A stretch of 64,000 nt of DNA from DASUPK01 sp963695805. Its GTDB lineage: Bacteria > Actinomycetota > Thermoleophilia > Solirubrobacterales > 70-9. Position numbers and translations under genes: made by a program. Below are positions 40,269 through 49,142 of this stretch, one piece after another; the stretch's first letter is position 1; each line of letters starts with the position of its first letter. The notes below the pieces were generated by a model. That model was not told the origin of the DNA and did not search any database. It saw only the letters and a list, made by a program, of their open reading frames with translations. Location: assembly GCA_963695805.1 (NCBI GenBank), contig CAVOHV010000002.1, positions 248,001 through 312,000 of the forward strand. The letters run 5' to 3'.

Positions 40269-41242
40269 TGGCGGGAATTCTCGTTTACGCCCTGCACGAT
40301 GACGAGGGCAACTTCAACAAGAACTCCCTCGGCGCCCTTTCCGAGGCAGCGAAGCTCGCCGGAGAGATCGGTACCGAGGCAGCGGCTGTGGTGGTCGGCG
40401 ATGTCGCCGACGACGCCGCCGCGGGCCTGGGCGCGTACGGCGTCACCAAGGTCTACTGCTGTAAGGAGGCCCCCGAGGGCCTGGCGCAGCCGATCGTCGA
40501 CGTGATGGCGAAGGTCATGACGGATAACGATTTCTCGTATGCGCTCTTCGGCGGAGGCCTGCTCGGTTTCGAGATCGGAGCCGGCCTGACCGCACGGTTG
40601 AACGCCGGCGTGACGATGGAGGTGACCGCTGTCAATGTTGCGGACGGCAAGCTCGTCGCCGAGCGACCGATCCTGCAGGACTCCCAGATCGCCGACGTCG
40701 GCTATGTCGGGGAGCCCGGGATCATCATCGGACGGCTCAATGCCTTCGACGAGAATGAGACAGGCGGCACGGCCGAGGTCGAGGACGTCCAGGTTGAGCT
40801 CTCCGAATGGTCGACCAAGGCGAGGATGGTGACCCGCGGCGAGCAGCGTGGCGCCGACGTCAACATCGAGGACGCCAACGTCCTGGTCGGCGGCGGCCGG
40901 GGGCTGGGGAAGGCCGAGAACTTCGAGCTCGCCGAGCAGCTGGCCGAGTCGATGGGTGGCGCCGTGGCGGCCACCCGCGCCGTGGTGGACGCGGGCTGGT
41001 ACCCGTATGCCGCCCAGATCGGCCAGACCGGCAAGACGGTCGCGCCGGACCTCTATCTGGCGCTCGGGATCTCCGGCGCGATCCAGCACAAGGTCGGCAT
41101 GCAGAACTCGGAGAACATCCTGGCCATCAACAAGGACCAGAACGCGCCGATCTTCGAGTTCTCCGATCTGGGTGTGGTGGGCGACCTGCACAAGATCGTC
41201 CCCAAGCTGACCGAGGCGATCAAGGCCAAGAAGGGGTCCTGA
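40268..41242 (+). CDS. etfA: Electron transfer flavoprotein alpha subunit
   Basis: This 324-residue FAD-binding subunit has the C-terminal ETF-alpha signature WYPYAAQIGQTGKTVAPDLYLALGISGAIQHKVGMQNSENILAINKDQNAPIFEFSDLGVVGD, including the flavin-binding GISGAIQH. The N-terminal domain resembles EtfB. It overlaps etfB and is followed 42 bases later by the ETF dehydrogenase, giving the full route from acyl-CoA dehydrogenase to the quinone pool. Confidence 0.96.
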   Translation: MAGILVYALHDDEGNFNKNSLGALSEAAKLAGEIGTEAAAVVVGDVADDAAAGLGAYGVTKVYCCKEAPEGLAQPIVDVMAKVMTDNDFSYALFGGGLLGFEIGAGLTARLNAGVTMEVTAVNVADGKLVAERPILQDSQIADVGYVGEPGIIIGRLNAFDENETGGTAEVEDVQVELSEWSTKARMVTRGEQRGADVNIEDANVLVGGGRGLGKAENFELAEQLAESMGGAVAATRAVVDAGWYPYAAQIGQTGKTVAPDLYLALGISGAIQHKVGMQNSENILAINKDQNAPIFEFSDLGVVGDLHKIVPKLTEAIKAKKGS

Positions 41243-41284
41243 GATGCCCGGCCTCCCGGCCAGGCTCGACAGGCCGAGCAGCTG

Positions 41285-42982
41285 ATGGCCGTCGAGCCGC
41301 TCGAATACCCGCCGCCCGTCAAGCCGGCGGAGGAGTTCGTAACCGGGATCACCGACCCGGAGGAGGAGCGCATCGAGGTCGGCGTCGCGATCGTCGGCGG
41401 CGGCCCCGCGGGCCTCGCCTGCGCGATCAAGCTGATGCAGCTGCTCGAGGACGAGCCGGAGCTCGCTGAGAAGCTGGGCGAGGTCCCGGTGGCAGTGGTC
41501 GAGAAGGGCAAGACGCCCGGGGCGCACCTGCTCTCCGGCGCCAACATGAAGCCGTCGGCGATGCGGGAGCTGTTCCCGGACCTGAAGCCGTCGGAGTGGC
41601 CCGTCTTCCAGGAGGTCACCAAGGACGCGGTCTACTTCCTCACCTCCAAGATGGCGGTGAGGCTCAAGCCGATGCCGCCGAACTTCCGGAACCACGGCAA
41701 CTACGTCACCTCGATCGCGAAGCTGGGCCGCTTCCTCGGTGAGAGGGCCGAGGAGGCGGGCGTCTACATCCTCAACGAGACCTCGGCGGACAAGCTGCTG
41801 GTCGAGGACCGGATCGTCCGCGGCATCCGCTCCGGCGACAAGGGCCGAGGCAAGGACGGAGAGGAACTCTCCAACTTCGAGCCCGGGTCGGACGTGGTCG
41901 CCAAGGCGACTGTCCTCGCGGAGGGGACCATCGGCCATCTGACCGGTGCGGCGCTCGAATACTTCGCCCTCGGTGGCCCCGACCCGCAGCGGTGGGAACT
42001 CGGCGTCAAGGAGGTCTGGGAGGTGGAGAAGCCTCTGGACCGCGTCATCCACACGCTCGGCTGGCCGCTTCGCTGGCGGCCCAAGTACAAGGAGGCGGGC
42101 GGCAGCTTCATCTACCCGATGGGCGAGGACAAGGTCAGTATCGGCCTGGTCGTCGGGCTCGACACCAGTGACGCGACCTTCTCCACCCACGACGCTCTGC
42201 AGGAGCTCAAGACCCACCAGTTCGTCCGAAACATTCTCGAGGGAGGCAAGCGGGTGGCCTGGGGCGCAAAGACGATCCCCTCCGGCGGCTACTGGTCGAT
42301 GCCGAAGCGGCTCTCCAGCCCCGGCATGGTGATCTGCGGCGACGCCGCGGGCATGGTCAACATCCCGACGCTGAAGGGGATCCACTACGCGATGCACGCC
42401 GGCATGTACGCGGCCGAGGCGATCGTCGAGTCGCTGAAGCGGGAGTCGGTCAACTTCGAGAACTACGAGCGCAAGGTCAAGGACTCCGTCATCGAGAAGG
42501 ACCTGTGGCAGTCGCGCAACATGCGTCAGCCGCTGTCGAAGGGCCTGATCTTCGGCGGGGTCATGGGCAGCCTGATGGTCGCAACCAAGGGCGCCTTCCC
42601 CGGCGGGCACTGGAAGAACGAGCCCGATGCCGAGGTGCCGGTGGAGGTCGACGGGGCGGCGAAGAAGTATCCGAAGCCCGACAACAAGTACATCTTCGAC
42701 AAGCTCAACTCGGTCTTCCTCTCGGGCAACGCCACCCGCGACGATGCTCCGAACCACATCCGGATCCAGGAGCGGGTTCCCCGCGAGCTCGCCCAGACGT
42801 GGGTCTCGATGTGTCCGGCGCAGGTCTACGAGATCCCAGACGAAGAGCTCGAGTCGGGCGCGGAGACCGTCGACGTCCACGTCACGCCGTCCAACTGCGT
42901 GCAGTGCGGCGCGATCACGGCCAAGGGCGGCCGCCTCACGCTGCCCGAGGGCGGCGACGGCCCCCTCTACCAGGAGACCTGA
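41285..42982 (+). CDS. ETF:quinone oxidoreductase-like dehydrogenase lacking one Fe-S cysteine
   Basis: This 565-residue membrane-associated flavoprotein passes electrons from ETF to quinone. It has the FAD fold VAIVGGGPAGLACAIKL, the ubiquinone-domain stretch GGSFIYPMGEDKVSIGLVVGLD, GDAAGMVNIPTLKGIHYAMHAGMYAAEAI and the C-terminal ferredoxin-like part. In family members four cysteines hold a 4Fe-4S cluster (one in CPAxVYE, three in CxxCxxC). Here C510, C538 and C541 are present, but the fourth position is isoleucine 544 (NCVQCGAI). The cluster is therefore altered, for example 3Fe-4S or with another ligand, or absent. It is the third gene of the etf operon. Confidence 0.92.
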   Translation: MAVEPLEYPPPVKPAEEFVTGITDPEEERIEVGVAIVGGGPAGLACAIKLMQLLEDEPELAEKLGEVPVAVVEKGKTPGAHLLSGANMKPSAMRELFPDLKPSEWPVFQEVTKDAVYFLTSKMAVRLKPMPPNFRNHGNYVTSIAKLGRFLGERAEEAGVYILNETSADKLLVEDRIVRGIRSGDKGRGKDGEELSNFEPGSDVVAKATVLAEGTIGHLTGAALEYFALGGPDPQRWELGVKEVWEVEKPLDRVIHTLGWPLRWRPKYKEAGGSFIYPMGEDKVSIGLVVGLDTSDATFSTHDALQELKTHQFVRNILEGGKRVAWGAKTIPSGGYWSMPKRLSSPGMVICGDAAGMVNIPTLKGIHYAMHAGMYAAEAIVESLKRESVNFENYERKVKDSVIEKDLWQSRNMRQPLSKGLIFGGVMGSLMVATKGAFPGGHWKNEPDAEVPVEVDGAAKKYPKPDNKYIFDKLNSVFLSGNATRDDAPNHIRIQERVPRELAQTWVSMCPAQVYEIPDEELESGAETVDVHVTPSNCVQCGAITAKGGRLTLPEGGDGPLYQET

Positions 42983-43051
42983 GCCGCCCTGCTAGGGGGT
43001 GGAGCTGCCCGACTCCATCACCCCACGTGCGTACCCGGTCGAGGCTGATCT

Positions 43052-44572
43052 ATGCTCGCCACGATGCCTGACCGGCGCGGCCAGACACTCGAGCGGGAGC
43101 TCCTCGAGTTCGCACCGGATGCCGTCGTTGGGGTGGACGAGCACGGAGAGATCAAGCTCGTCAACTCCCTCACCGAGGGCGTCTTCGGCTACGAGAGGGG
43201 AGAGCTGATCGGCCAGCCGGTGGAGATGCTGGTCCCGAGCGGGCTTCGCACCGGGCACGTCTCGCACCGCGACCTCTACTTCGAGTCCCCGCGCACCAGG
43301 CCGATGGGCGCCGGACTCGACCTCCATGCCCGCCGGAAGAACGGCACCGAGTTCCCGTGCGAGATCTCCCTCTCCACCGTTGCGACGGACGCCGGGATGA
43401 TGGCCCTGGCTGCTATCCGCGACATCACCGACCGCCGTCGCGACCGCGACGACATGCGCCGAGCGGTGAAGAGGCTGCAGGCCGCGACCGAGGTTGCGAT
43501 CGCCGTCGGGGGCGAGACCGATCTCGAGCGCGTGCTCGAAGCGATCGTGGAGCGCGGCCGGGCGCTGGTCGAGGCCCGGGCGCTGATCATCCTGCTCCGG
43601 GAGGGTGACGAGCTCGTGGTCGCCGCGACAGCGGCTGTCGCCGGAGGGCTCGATCCGGAGGTCGGCTATCTCAAGTTCAAGGTCGAGGAGGCCTCGGAGG
43701 AGCTCCTCCTGGGGACGTTCACCGGCGCGGACCTGGGGATGAAGGAGTCGGGGCGCGCCCTGATCGCGCCGCTTCTCTTCCGGGGCCAGTCGCTCGGCCT
43801 GGTCGTCGCCCTCGACCACGTGGGCGACCCGGGCGAGTTCGACGACGAGCACCAGCGGATGCTGGAGGCGTTCGCCGCCAGCGCCGCCACCGGGGTCGCG
43901 ACCGCGAGGTCGATGGCCGAGGAGCGCTTGCAGAACACGATCGACGCGGCCGAGCAGGAGCGTGGCCGCTGGGCCCGCGAGCTCCACGATGAGACGCTTC
44001 AGTCCCTGGCCGTGCTCCGCATGCGCCTGGCCTCCGCGCTTCGGGAAGAGTCACCGGACGACCTGCACGACACCGGCCAGGAGGCGGTCGAGCAGATTGA
44101 TGATGAGATCGTCAAGCTGCGCCGGCTGATCACCGAGCTCCGCCCCGCGTCACTCGACACGATCGGGCTCGAGGCGGCGCTGCACGCCCTGGCGCAGCAG
44201 CATCAGCAGGTGGGTGAGATCCGGATCGCGTGCGACTTCGAGTTGGCCCGAGAGGACGGCGAGCGGCCGGCGGCGCTGCTCGAGACGGCCGTGTACCGGC
44301 TCGTGCAGGAGGCGCTCAACAACGTCTCCAAGCACTCGATGGCGCAGCAGGCAGAGCTCAAGGTCCGAGAGCTCCGAGGCCATATCGAGATCGAGGTCTC
44401 AGACGACGGGGTCGGCTTCGAGCCGAACCTGGTGCGCGAGGGGTTCGGGCTCGTCGGGATGCGCGAGCGGGCGGCACTGCTCGGTGGAACGCTGAGTATC
44501 GATTCCAGGCCGGGGTCCGGGACCAGGATTCAGGCGGAGATCCCGCTCAGCCCGCCGGCCGAGGACCCCTGA
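43052..44572 (+). CDS. PAS-GAF sensor histidine kinase, NarL-class partner
   Basis: This 506-residue soluble sensor kinase has a PAS domain (about 15-130, ELLEFAPDAVVGVDEHGEIKLVN), a GAF domain (about 140-295), the HisKA_3 phosphoacceptor helix ERGRWARELHDETLQSL, with histidine near residue 318, and a HATPase domain (LVQEALNNVSKHS, VSDDGVGFEP, GFGLVGMRERAALLGG). There is no membrane segment, so the signal is cytoplasmic, perhaps redox or oxygen through PAS/GAF. The convergent NarL-type regulator at 44666 is the likely partner. A GAGG precedes the ATG at 43052; the ATG at 43064 is an alternative. Confidence 0.92.
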   Translation: MLATMPDRRGQTLERELLEFAPDAVVGVDEHGEIKLVNSLTEGVFGYERGELIGQPVEMLVPSGLRTGHVSHRDLYFESPRTRPMGAGLDLHARRKNGTEFPCEISLSTVATDAGMMALAAIRDITDRRRDRDDMRRAVKRLQAATEVAIAVGGETDLERVLEAIVERGRALVEARALIILLREGDELVVAATAAVAGGLDPEVGYLKFKVEEASEELLLGTFTGADLGMKESGRALIAPLLFRGQSLGLVVALDHVGDPGEFDDEHQRMLEAFAASAATGVATARSMAEERLQNTIDAAEQERGRWARELHDETLQSLAVLRMRLASALREESPDDLHDTGQEAVEQIDDEIVKLRRLITELRPASLDTIGLEAALHALAQQHQQVGEIRIACDFELAREDGERPAALLETAVYRLVQEALNNVSKHSMAQQAELKVRELRGHIEIEVSDDGVGFEPNLVREGFGLVGMRERAALLGGTLSIDSRPGSGTRIQAEIPLSPPAEDP

Positions 44573-44592
44573 CGGCTTCGCCACACAGCCGC

Positions 44593-44664
44593 AGCGACGA
44601 GCGGCCTCCCCGCATAACCGCTCGGGGCTGCGCCCCTCGCTCATGATGGGGAGGCCTGGTCGCT
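44593..44664. terminator. Two-way terminator-like hairpin between kinase and regulator genes
   Basis: AGCGAC (44593-44598) and GGCCTCCCC (44603-44611) pair with GGGGAGGCC (44648-44656) and GTCGCT (44659-44664). The inner part can form a second G/C stem. Its placement between two converging stops suits a bidirectional terminator. Confidence 0.55.
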
Positions 44665-44665
44665 G

Positions 44666-45322
44666 CTAGACGTCGATCAGGCCGCGGTCGATCGCGTAAC
44701 GGACGAGCTCCGAGCGGGTCGTCATCGCGAGCTTCTGCTGGATGTGGGCGCGATGGGACTCGACCGTGCGCACGCTCAGGTAGAGCTGCTCGGCGATCTC
44801 GTTGTTGGTGTGCCCGAGCGCGATCAGCCGCAGCACCTCGAGCTCGCGCTCTGACAGGTCGTCGGGGGTCGCGGCGTCGGGCTCTGCCGCCAGGCGAGCG
44901 CCGAGCTCGGGCTGCAGGTAGGTGCGCCCCTCGGCCGCCATCCGCACGGCCTTGACCAGCTCCTCGCTCGCGGCCTCCTTGAGGATGTAGCCGAGCACGC
45001 CGGCCTGGAGCGCCTCGCGCGCGAAGGCGGTCTCGTCCTGCATGGTGAGCACGACGATCTCGGTGTCCGGTGACTGTTCCCGGATCGACGGGATCGCGGC
45101 CAGGCCGGACCCGCCGGGCATGTTGATGTCGAGGATCAGGACCTTCGGACGATGGCCGCTGACGTAGCGGGCGGCCGAATCCGCGTCGCCGGCCTCGGCG
45201 ACTACCTCGATGTCGGGCTCCCGCTCCAGCATCAGGCGCAGGGCGCTCCGCACGACCGCATGGTCGTCAGCGAGGACAACGGAGATGCCCTCTCCCGTCT
45301 CCTGTCCCCCTGTGGAGTCCAC
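44666..45322 (-). CDS. NarL/LuxR-type response regulator
   Basis: This 218-residue regulator has a receiver domain (VVLADDHAVVRSALRLML, phosphoacceptor aspartate in VLILDINMPGGSG, threonine switch in VVLTMQDE, lysine in GYILKEAA) and a C-terminal LuxR HTH (DLSERELEVLRLIALGHTNNEIAEQLYLSVRTVESHRAHIQQKL). It faces the PAS-GAF kinase gene and is probably its partner. The target genes are unknown. Confidence 0.95.
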   Translation of the reverse strand: MDSTGGQETGEGISVVLADDHAVVRSALRLMLEREPDIEVVAEAGDADSAARYVSGHRPKVLILDINMPGGSGLAAIPSIREQSPDTEIVVLTMQDETAFAREALQAGVLGYILKEAASEELVKAVRMAAEGRTYLQPELGARLAAEPDAATPDDLSERELEVLRLIALGHTNNEIAEQLYLSVRTVESHRAHIQQKLAMTTRSELVRYAIDRGLIDV

Positions 45323-45439
45323 GGCCGTACCTTAACTCCGCGCGAAGTCGATCGCGCCCGTTGGCGCGGCGCAACTCCCGGCTCGCGGCCAGGTTTATCG
45401 GGCGTGGGGATGGGACGACAGGTTCACAGAGGAGGGCAG

Positions 45440-47176
45440 GTGAGCAGGAGAGTCACCGGGGCGTTGCTCCTGGCGGCGCTGCTCTCGGTGGCAGTCGCGC
45501 TCGCCCCGGCCGGCGGCGAGGCGAAGAAGCGCAAGAAAGCCAAGCCGCCGCGGCCGAACATCGTCCTGATCATGGACGACGACCAGTCGGTCAACCTGCA
45601 GCGGTTCCTCACCAAGACGAACGCCGCGCTGGGCGCGAAGGGAGTCACCTTCGACAACTCCTTCGTCAATTACTCGCTCTGCTGCCCGTCGCGCTCGACG
45701 ATGCTCACCGGCCAGTACGCGCACAACCACGGGGTGCGGAGCAACACGCCCCCCACTGGCGGCTACAGCAAGCTCGCCCCCACGATGAGCAACACCCTGC
45801 CGGTCTGGCTGCAGCGCTCGGGCTACTACACGGCGCATATCGGCAAGTTCCTGAACGGCTACGGCACGACGGCCCCGGACACCGAGGTCCCGCCCGGATG
45901 GAACGAGTGGTTCGGGTCGCTCGACAACCCGGATGCGTTCACCGGTGGCACCTACACGGCCTACGGATACACGCTCAACGAGAACGGCCAGATCGTCCAC
46001 TATGGCTCGACGCCCGACGTCGTCGATCCGGCGACCTACCAGACCGACGTCTATTCGCAGAAGGCGGCCGACTTCATTCGCCGGGTCGCGCCGAGCCGAC
46101 AGCCCTTCTATCTGTCGGTGGCACCACGCGATCCACATGGTGAGGCTGCGTCTTGCAACTGCGCGCCACAGAACAACCCGCGGGCTGCACCCCGGTACGA
46201 GGGCACACTCAATGGCCTGACGGCCCCGAGAGACCCGAGCTTCAACGAGGCGGACGTTTCGGACAAGCCCTCCAACATCAGGGATCTGCCACCGCTCACG
46301 GCGGCGCAGATCGGAAATGTCGATGCGGCCTATCGAGCTCGGGCCGAGTCGGTGCTGGGCGTCGACGACCTCGTCCAGAACGTCGTCAACACGCTGCAGG
46401 CGTCGGGTGAGCTCAAGAACACCGTCCTGATCTTCACGTCTGACAACGGCTTCTTCCACGGCGAGCACCGGGTCCCGAGAGGCAAGGTCAGGCTGTATGA
46501 GCCCTCCATCAGAGTCCCGCTCCTGATCCGCGCACCGGGGATGCCGAAGGGCGTGCACCGCAAGCAGCCCGTGTCCAACGTCGACCTGGCGCCGACCATC
46601 TTGGACTTCGCGAACGCCACAGCCGGCCGCCTGCAGGACGGCGTCTCCCTCGCTCCGCTCATGGAGAGAAGGCGCGATTTCCCGGGCCGCAGCCTCGAAG
46701 TCGAGACTTTCTTCAATACTCCGGACGCGACGGAGGACCCCGAGGATCCGCCGCTCAACTACCGAGGCGTGCGCACGGACCGCTACCTGTACGCAGAGCA
46801 CGGCAGCGGCGAGCAGGAGCTCTACGACCTGCGAAGCGATCCGTTCGAGCTCCAGAACCAGGTGGGCAACCCCGTCTACGCCCAGACCCAGGGGGCGCTC
46901 CGACGCCTGCTCTCCTCGCAAGCGAACTGCGCCGGCAAGACCTGCAGGGCCCGTCCCGCCGTCAAGCTGAAGGGGCGCTGCTCGAGCGTGAAGGTCGCCG
47001 GCAAGGGCAAGCCGCAGGAGGCGACCTTCTACCTCCGCGGTAAGAAGATCCGGCGGGATGCGAAGGCCCCGATCCGGGCCACCCTTCCCAGCGCGTCCTC
47101 AGGCGCCAAGCTGGAGGCGGTCGTCACCTCGCTCGACGGGCGGATCGTCACGCTGAAGCGGACGCTCCACTGCTGA
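45440..47176 (+). CDS. Exported type I sulfatase
   Basis: This 578-residue protein has a signal peptide (GALLLAALLSVAVALAPAGGEA) followed by a lysine-rich stretch (KKRKKAKPPRP). The alkaline-phosphatase-like fold begins NIVLIMDDDQS with metal-binding aspartates, and the sulfatase motif CCPSRSTMLTG (CxPSR, formylglycine position cysteine 81) and GKFLNGYG follow. The FTSDNGFFHGEHR block supplies the second metal site. It should cleave sulfate esters once the cysteine is converted to formylglycine by a sulfatase-modifying enzyme, which is not seen in the window. The last 110 residues form a cysteine-containing C-terminal domain. The start is the GTG at 45440, just after GAGGAGGG. Confidence 0.92.
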   Translation: MSRRVTGALLLAALLSVAVALAPAGGEAKKRKKAKPPRPNIVLIMDDDQSVNLQRFLTKTNAALGAKGVTFDNSFVNYSLCCPSRSTMLTGQYAHNHGVRSNTPPTGGYSKLAPTMSNTLPVWLQRSGYYTAHIGKFLNGYGTTAPDTEVPPGWNEWFGSLDNPDAFTGGTYTAYGYTLNENGQIVHYGSTPDVVDPATYQTDVYSQKAADFIRRVAPSRQPFYLSVAPRDPHGEAASCNCAPQNNPRAAPRYEGTLNGLTAPRDPSFNEADVSDKPSNIRDLPPLTAAQIGNVDAAYRARAESVLGVDDLVQNVVNTLQASGELKNTVLIFTSDNGFFHGEHRVPRGKVRLYEPSIRVPLLIRAPGMPKGVHRKQPVSNVDLAPTILDFANATAGRLQDGVSLAPLMERRRDFPGRSLEVETFFNTPDATEDPEDPPLNYRGVRTDRYLYAEHGSGEQELYDLRSDPFELQNQVGNPVYAQTQGALRRLLSSQANCAGKTCRARPAVKLKGRCSSVKVAGKGKPQEATFYLRGKKIRRDAKAPIRATLPSASSGAKLEAVVTSLDGRIVTLKRTLHC

Positions 47177-47177
47177 G

Positions 47178-48020
47178 CTAGGAGACCGGTGCGGGCTCTT
47201 TGGCCAACTGGGCGATCAGCTCGGCGAGTCGCTCGGGCTGGTCCTCGGAGACGAATGTGTAGGAGTCCGCGATCCGCTCCAGCCTCGCCCCGTTGATCGT
47301 GGCCGCGAGCCTCTCGGCGAAGGAGATCTTGAAGAAGCGGTCCTCCACCGCCCAGGCGAGCAGCGCCGGCCGGTCGAAGTTGCGAAGCGTCTCAGCGGCC
47401 TCCAGCGTGTAGCGAGGATGGATCCCGCGCAGGACCTTGACCGTGTCGCGGCGTATCCCGGGATTGGACAGGTAGGGCTCGACCCACTCGCGGGTCGGTG
47501 CTCCGTCGAAGTCGTGCTTGACCAGCCGGCCATAGGCGTTGGGGAGGCGCCGCATCGGAGCGAAGCGCATGCCCTGCATCACGCCGCTGAGAACGGGCGG
47601 CACCCTCGCCGCCCACTGCATCGGCCGGAACGCGGGCGGCAGGAAGTTCTCGAACGCGTCGCAGTTGGTGAGGAGCAGGCGGCCGATCCGCTCCGGATGG
47701 TTGGCGGCCGTGATCTGCGAGATCGCTCCGCCGGTGTCGTTGGCGACGAGGAGAACGTCCTCGAGGCCGAGCGATTCGAGAAAGTCGGCGACGATCCGCG
47801 CCAGGCCCGGAGGAGAGAGGTCGGCGTCGGCATCCATCGGGGTGCTGTGGGAGCCGAGTGGCAGGTCGGGGACGATGCAGCGGAAGCTGTCCTCCAGCAG
47901 GGGCGTCACCTTCCGCCAGAGCCGGCCGTCGACCAAGAGGCCGTGGACGAAGACGATCGGCGGGCCCTCGCCGGACTCGCGGTACCGAATCGTTCCCTGG
48001 GAGAGCTTTGCCTCGCTCAT
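47178..48020 (-). CDS. Alpha/beta hydrolase with aspartate nucleophile
   Basis: This 280-residue hydrolase has the oxyanion motif FVHGLLVDGRLWR and the nucleophile elbow VLLVANDTGGAISQI, where the nucleophile is aspartate (N-D-T-G-G). This points to a haloalkane-dehalogenase or epoxide-hydrolase-like mechanism rather than an esterase. The catalytic histidine region is less clear: YTFVSEDQPERLAELI sits where the usual HF...E motif would be and has no histidine. It is the last gene of a three-gene overlapping operon with two NTF2-like proteins. The start overlaps the preceding stop (ATGA). Confidence 0.86.
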   Translation of the reverse strand: MSEAKLSQGTIRYRESGEGPPIVFVHGLLVDGRLWRKVTPLLEDSFRCIVPDLPLGSHSTPMDADADLSPPGLARIVADFLESLGLEDVLLVANDTGGAISQITAANHPERIGRLLLTNCDAFENFLPPAFRPMQWAARVPPVLSGVMQGMRFAPMRRLPNAYGRLVKHDFDGAPTREWVEPYLSNPGIRRDTVKVLRGIHPRYTLEAAETLRNFDRPALLAWAVEDRFFKISFAERLAATINGARLERIADSYTFVSEDQPERLAELIAQLAKEPAPVS

Positions 48021-48529
48021 GCCGCCCTCCTCAGGCTACGGAGTTGGGCGCGGATGAAACGCGGCCAGGCCCGTGGGCTGGCGGCGACTGCCTTGAGCAG
48101 AGGCGCCGGGTCGAGGTAGGCGACCCGCTCGACCGCCTTCCCGTCGCGAAGCTTGATCCGGTCGCACGTGTGGAGCGTGAAGTGCCGCCCTCCGACCGTG
48201 CCCTCGAGACGCAGCTCGATGTAGACGACGTCGCCCGTGGCGGACCAGTTCTCGACGGTGCCGTGGAGGTCAGGGACCAGGGTGAAGAGCGGGCGTGCGA
48301 ACTCCTCTCGGAAGCCTTTGCGTCCGACCGTGGGGCGAACGGACGGCTGGATCATTCGCACCTCCGGGTCGAACCACGGGTCGAAGTGGTCGCAGAAGGT
48401 GTCCGTATCGACCGGGTTGGCCCAGCCCGACGCGAAGACAGCGACCCAGTTGGCCGCTCCCTCCGCCTGCTCCGCCGTCGTCTCGGGGGCGGCGGTTGCG
48501 ACCCCGCCGTTCCCCGCCTCGGTTGCCAT
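48017..48529 (-). CDS. NTF2/SnoaL-like protein
   Basis: This 170-residue protein of the NTF2-like fold (WVAVFASGWANPVDTDTFCDHFDPWFDPEVRMIQPS, then VGRKGFREEFARPLFTLVPDLHG) is possibly a ring-modifying hydratase, isomerase or binding protein. The ATG at 48529 overlaps the stop of the gene before it, and its own stop overlaps the hydrolase start, so three products are made in fixed ratio. The longer frame upstream lies inside the previous gene. Confidence 0.85.
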   Translation of the reverse strand: MATEAGNGGVATAAPETTAEQAEGAANWVAVFASGWANPVDTDTFCDHFDPWFDPEVRMIQPSVRPTVGRKGFREEFARPLFTLVPDLHGTVENWSATGDVVYIELRLEGTVGGRHFTLHTCDRIKLRDGKAVERVAYLDPAPLLKAVAASPRAWPRFIRAQLRSLRRAA

Positions 48530-48996
48530 CACTCGCCACCGAGCTGGCGCTGCATCGTCAGCGAGTCGATGTAGGTCTGCTTGCTCGAGACGAGCCCGTC
48601 GCGGACCTCGATCACGTCGACGCAATCGACCTCAACGCGGGCGCCACTCACATCATTATCGGCGGCCACAAACACCGCCGCCGGATCAACTCCCTCGACC
48701 TCGATCGCCTGGGCCGCCGTGCCCGTCATGGTCGACTCCAGGACCCAGTGGTCATCGCCCACATGCAGCGAGCGCTCGGCGAAGTTGATGTCGGGAAGGA
48801 GGGCCAGGTAGCCGGCGAACGCCTCGCGGACGGCCTCCTTGCCCTCGGCCGGGGGAGTGCCGACTGCGTGGGCGACGAAGACAGAGTCCTCGGTATGCAG
48901 GTCCATGATCGCGTCGAGGTCCTGGCGGTTCCAGGCCTCGCCGTAGCGTTCGGCGAGCATCCGGATCGCCGTTATCGAATCGGTTGCTGTCGTCAT
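48529..48996 (-). CDS. SnoaL-like protein, first gene of the operon
   Basis: This 155-residue SnoaL-like protein has a typical start (AIRMLAERYGEAWNRQDLDAIMDLHTEDSVFVAHAVG) and KEAVREAFAGYLALLPDINF. Proteins of this class act on small hydrophobic substrates such as polyketides or sterol-like compounds. The double palindrome at 49023-49061 lies immediately upstream and should control the operon. Confidence 0.87.
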   Translation of the reverse strand: MTTATDSITAIRMLAERYGEAWNRQDLDAIMDLHTEDSVFVAHAVGTPPAEGKEAVREAFAGYLALLPDINFAERSLHVGDDHWVLESTMTGTAAQAIEVEGVDPAAVFVAADNDVSGARVEVDCVDVIEVRDGLVSSKQTYIDSLTMQRQLGGE

Positions 48997-49022
48997 CGGG
49001 TCGCCTCCGAAGGTCGAATTCG

Positions 49023-49037
49023 CATACAGGCTGTATG
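49023..49037. promoter_or_regulatory. Palindromic operator, site A
   Basis: CATACAG-G-CTGTATG is a perfect 15-base palindrome 27 bases upstream of the SnoaL-like gene start. A close relative follows at 49047-49061, centre to centre 24 bases. The pattern is that of TetR-family operators. Confidence 0.65.
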
Positions 49038-49046
49038 TATAACTGA

Positions 49047-49061
49047 CCTACAGGTTGTATG
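49047..49061. promoter_or_regulatory. Palindromic operator, site B
   Basis: CCTACAGGTTGTATG is a degenerate copy of site A. The pair would bind two repressor dimers between the operon at 48996 (minus) and rpmE at 49143 (plus). Confidence 0.5.
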
Positions 49062-49142
49062 TCAATGTGAGCGAGGACACACACGTTGCGCCGCTCCTTG
49101 CAGCCGCAGGCTGTGTTCCAACCCCGGCTAGACTTGAATGCG

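Noticed and set aside
40037..42880. A 947-codon open frame on the minus strand opposite etfA and the ETF dehydrogenase
   Set aside because: Its translation has the arginine, leucine and valine bias of the antisense of high-GC genes and no recognisable domain; the plus-strand genes have clear motifs.
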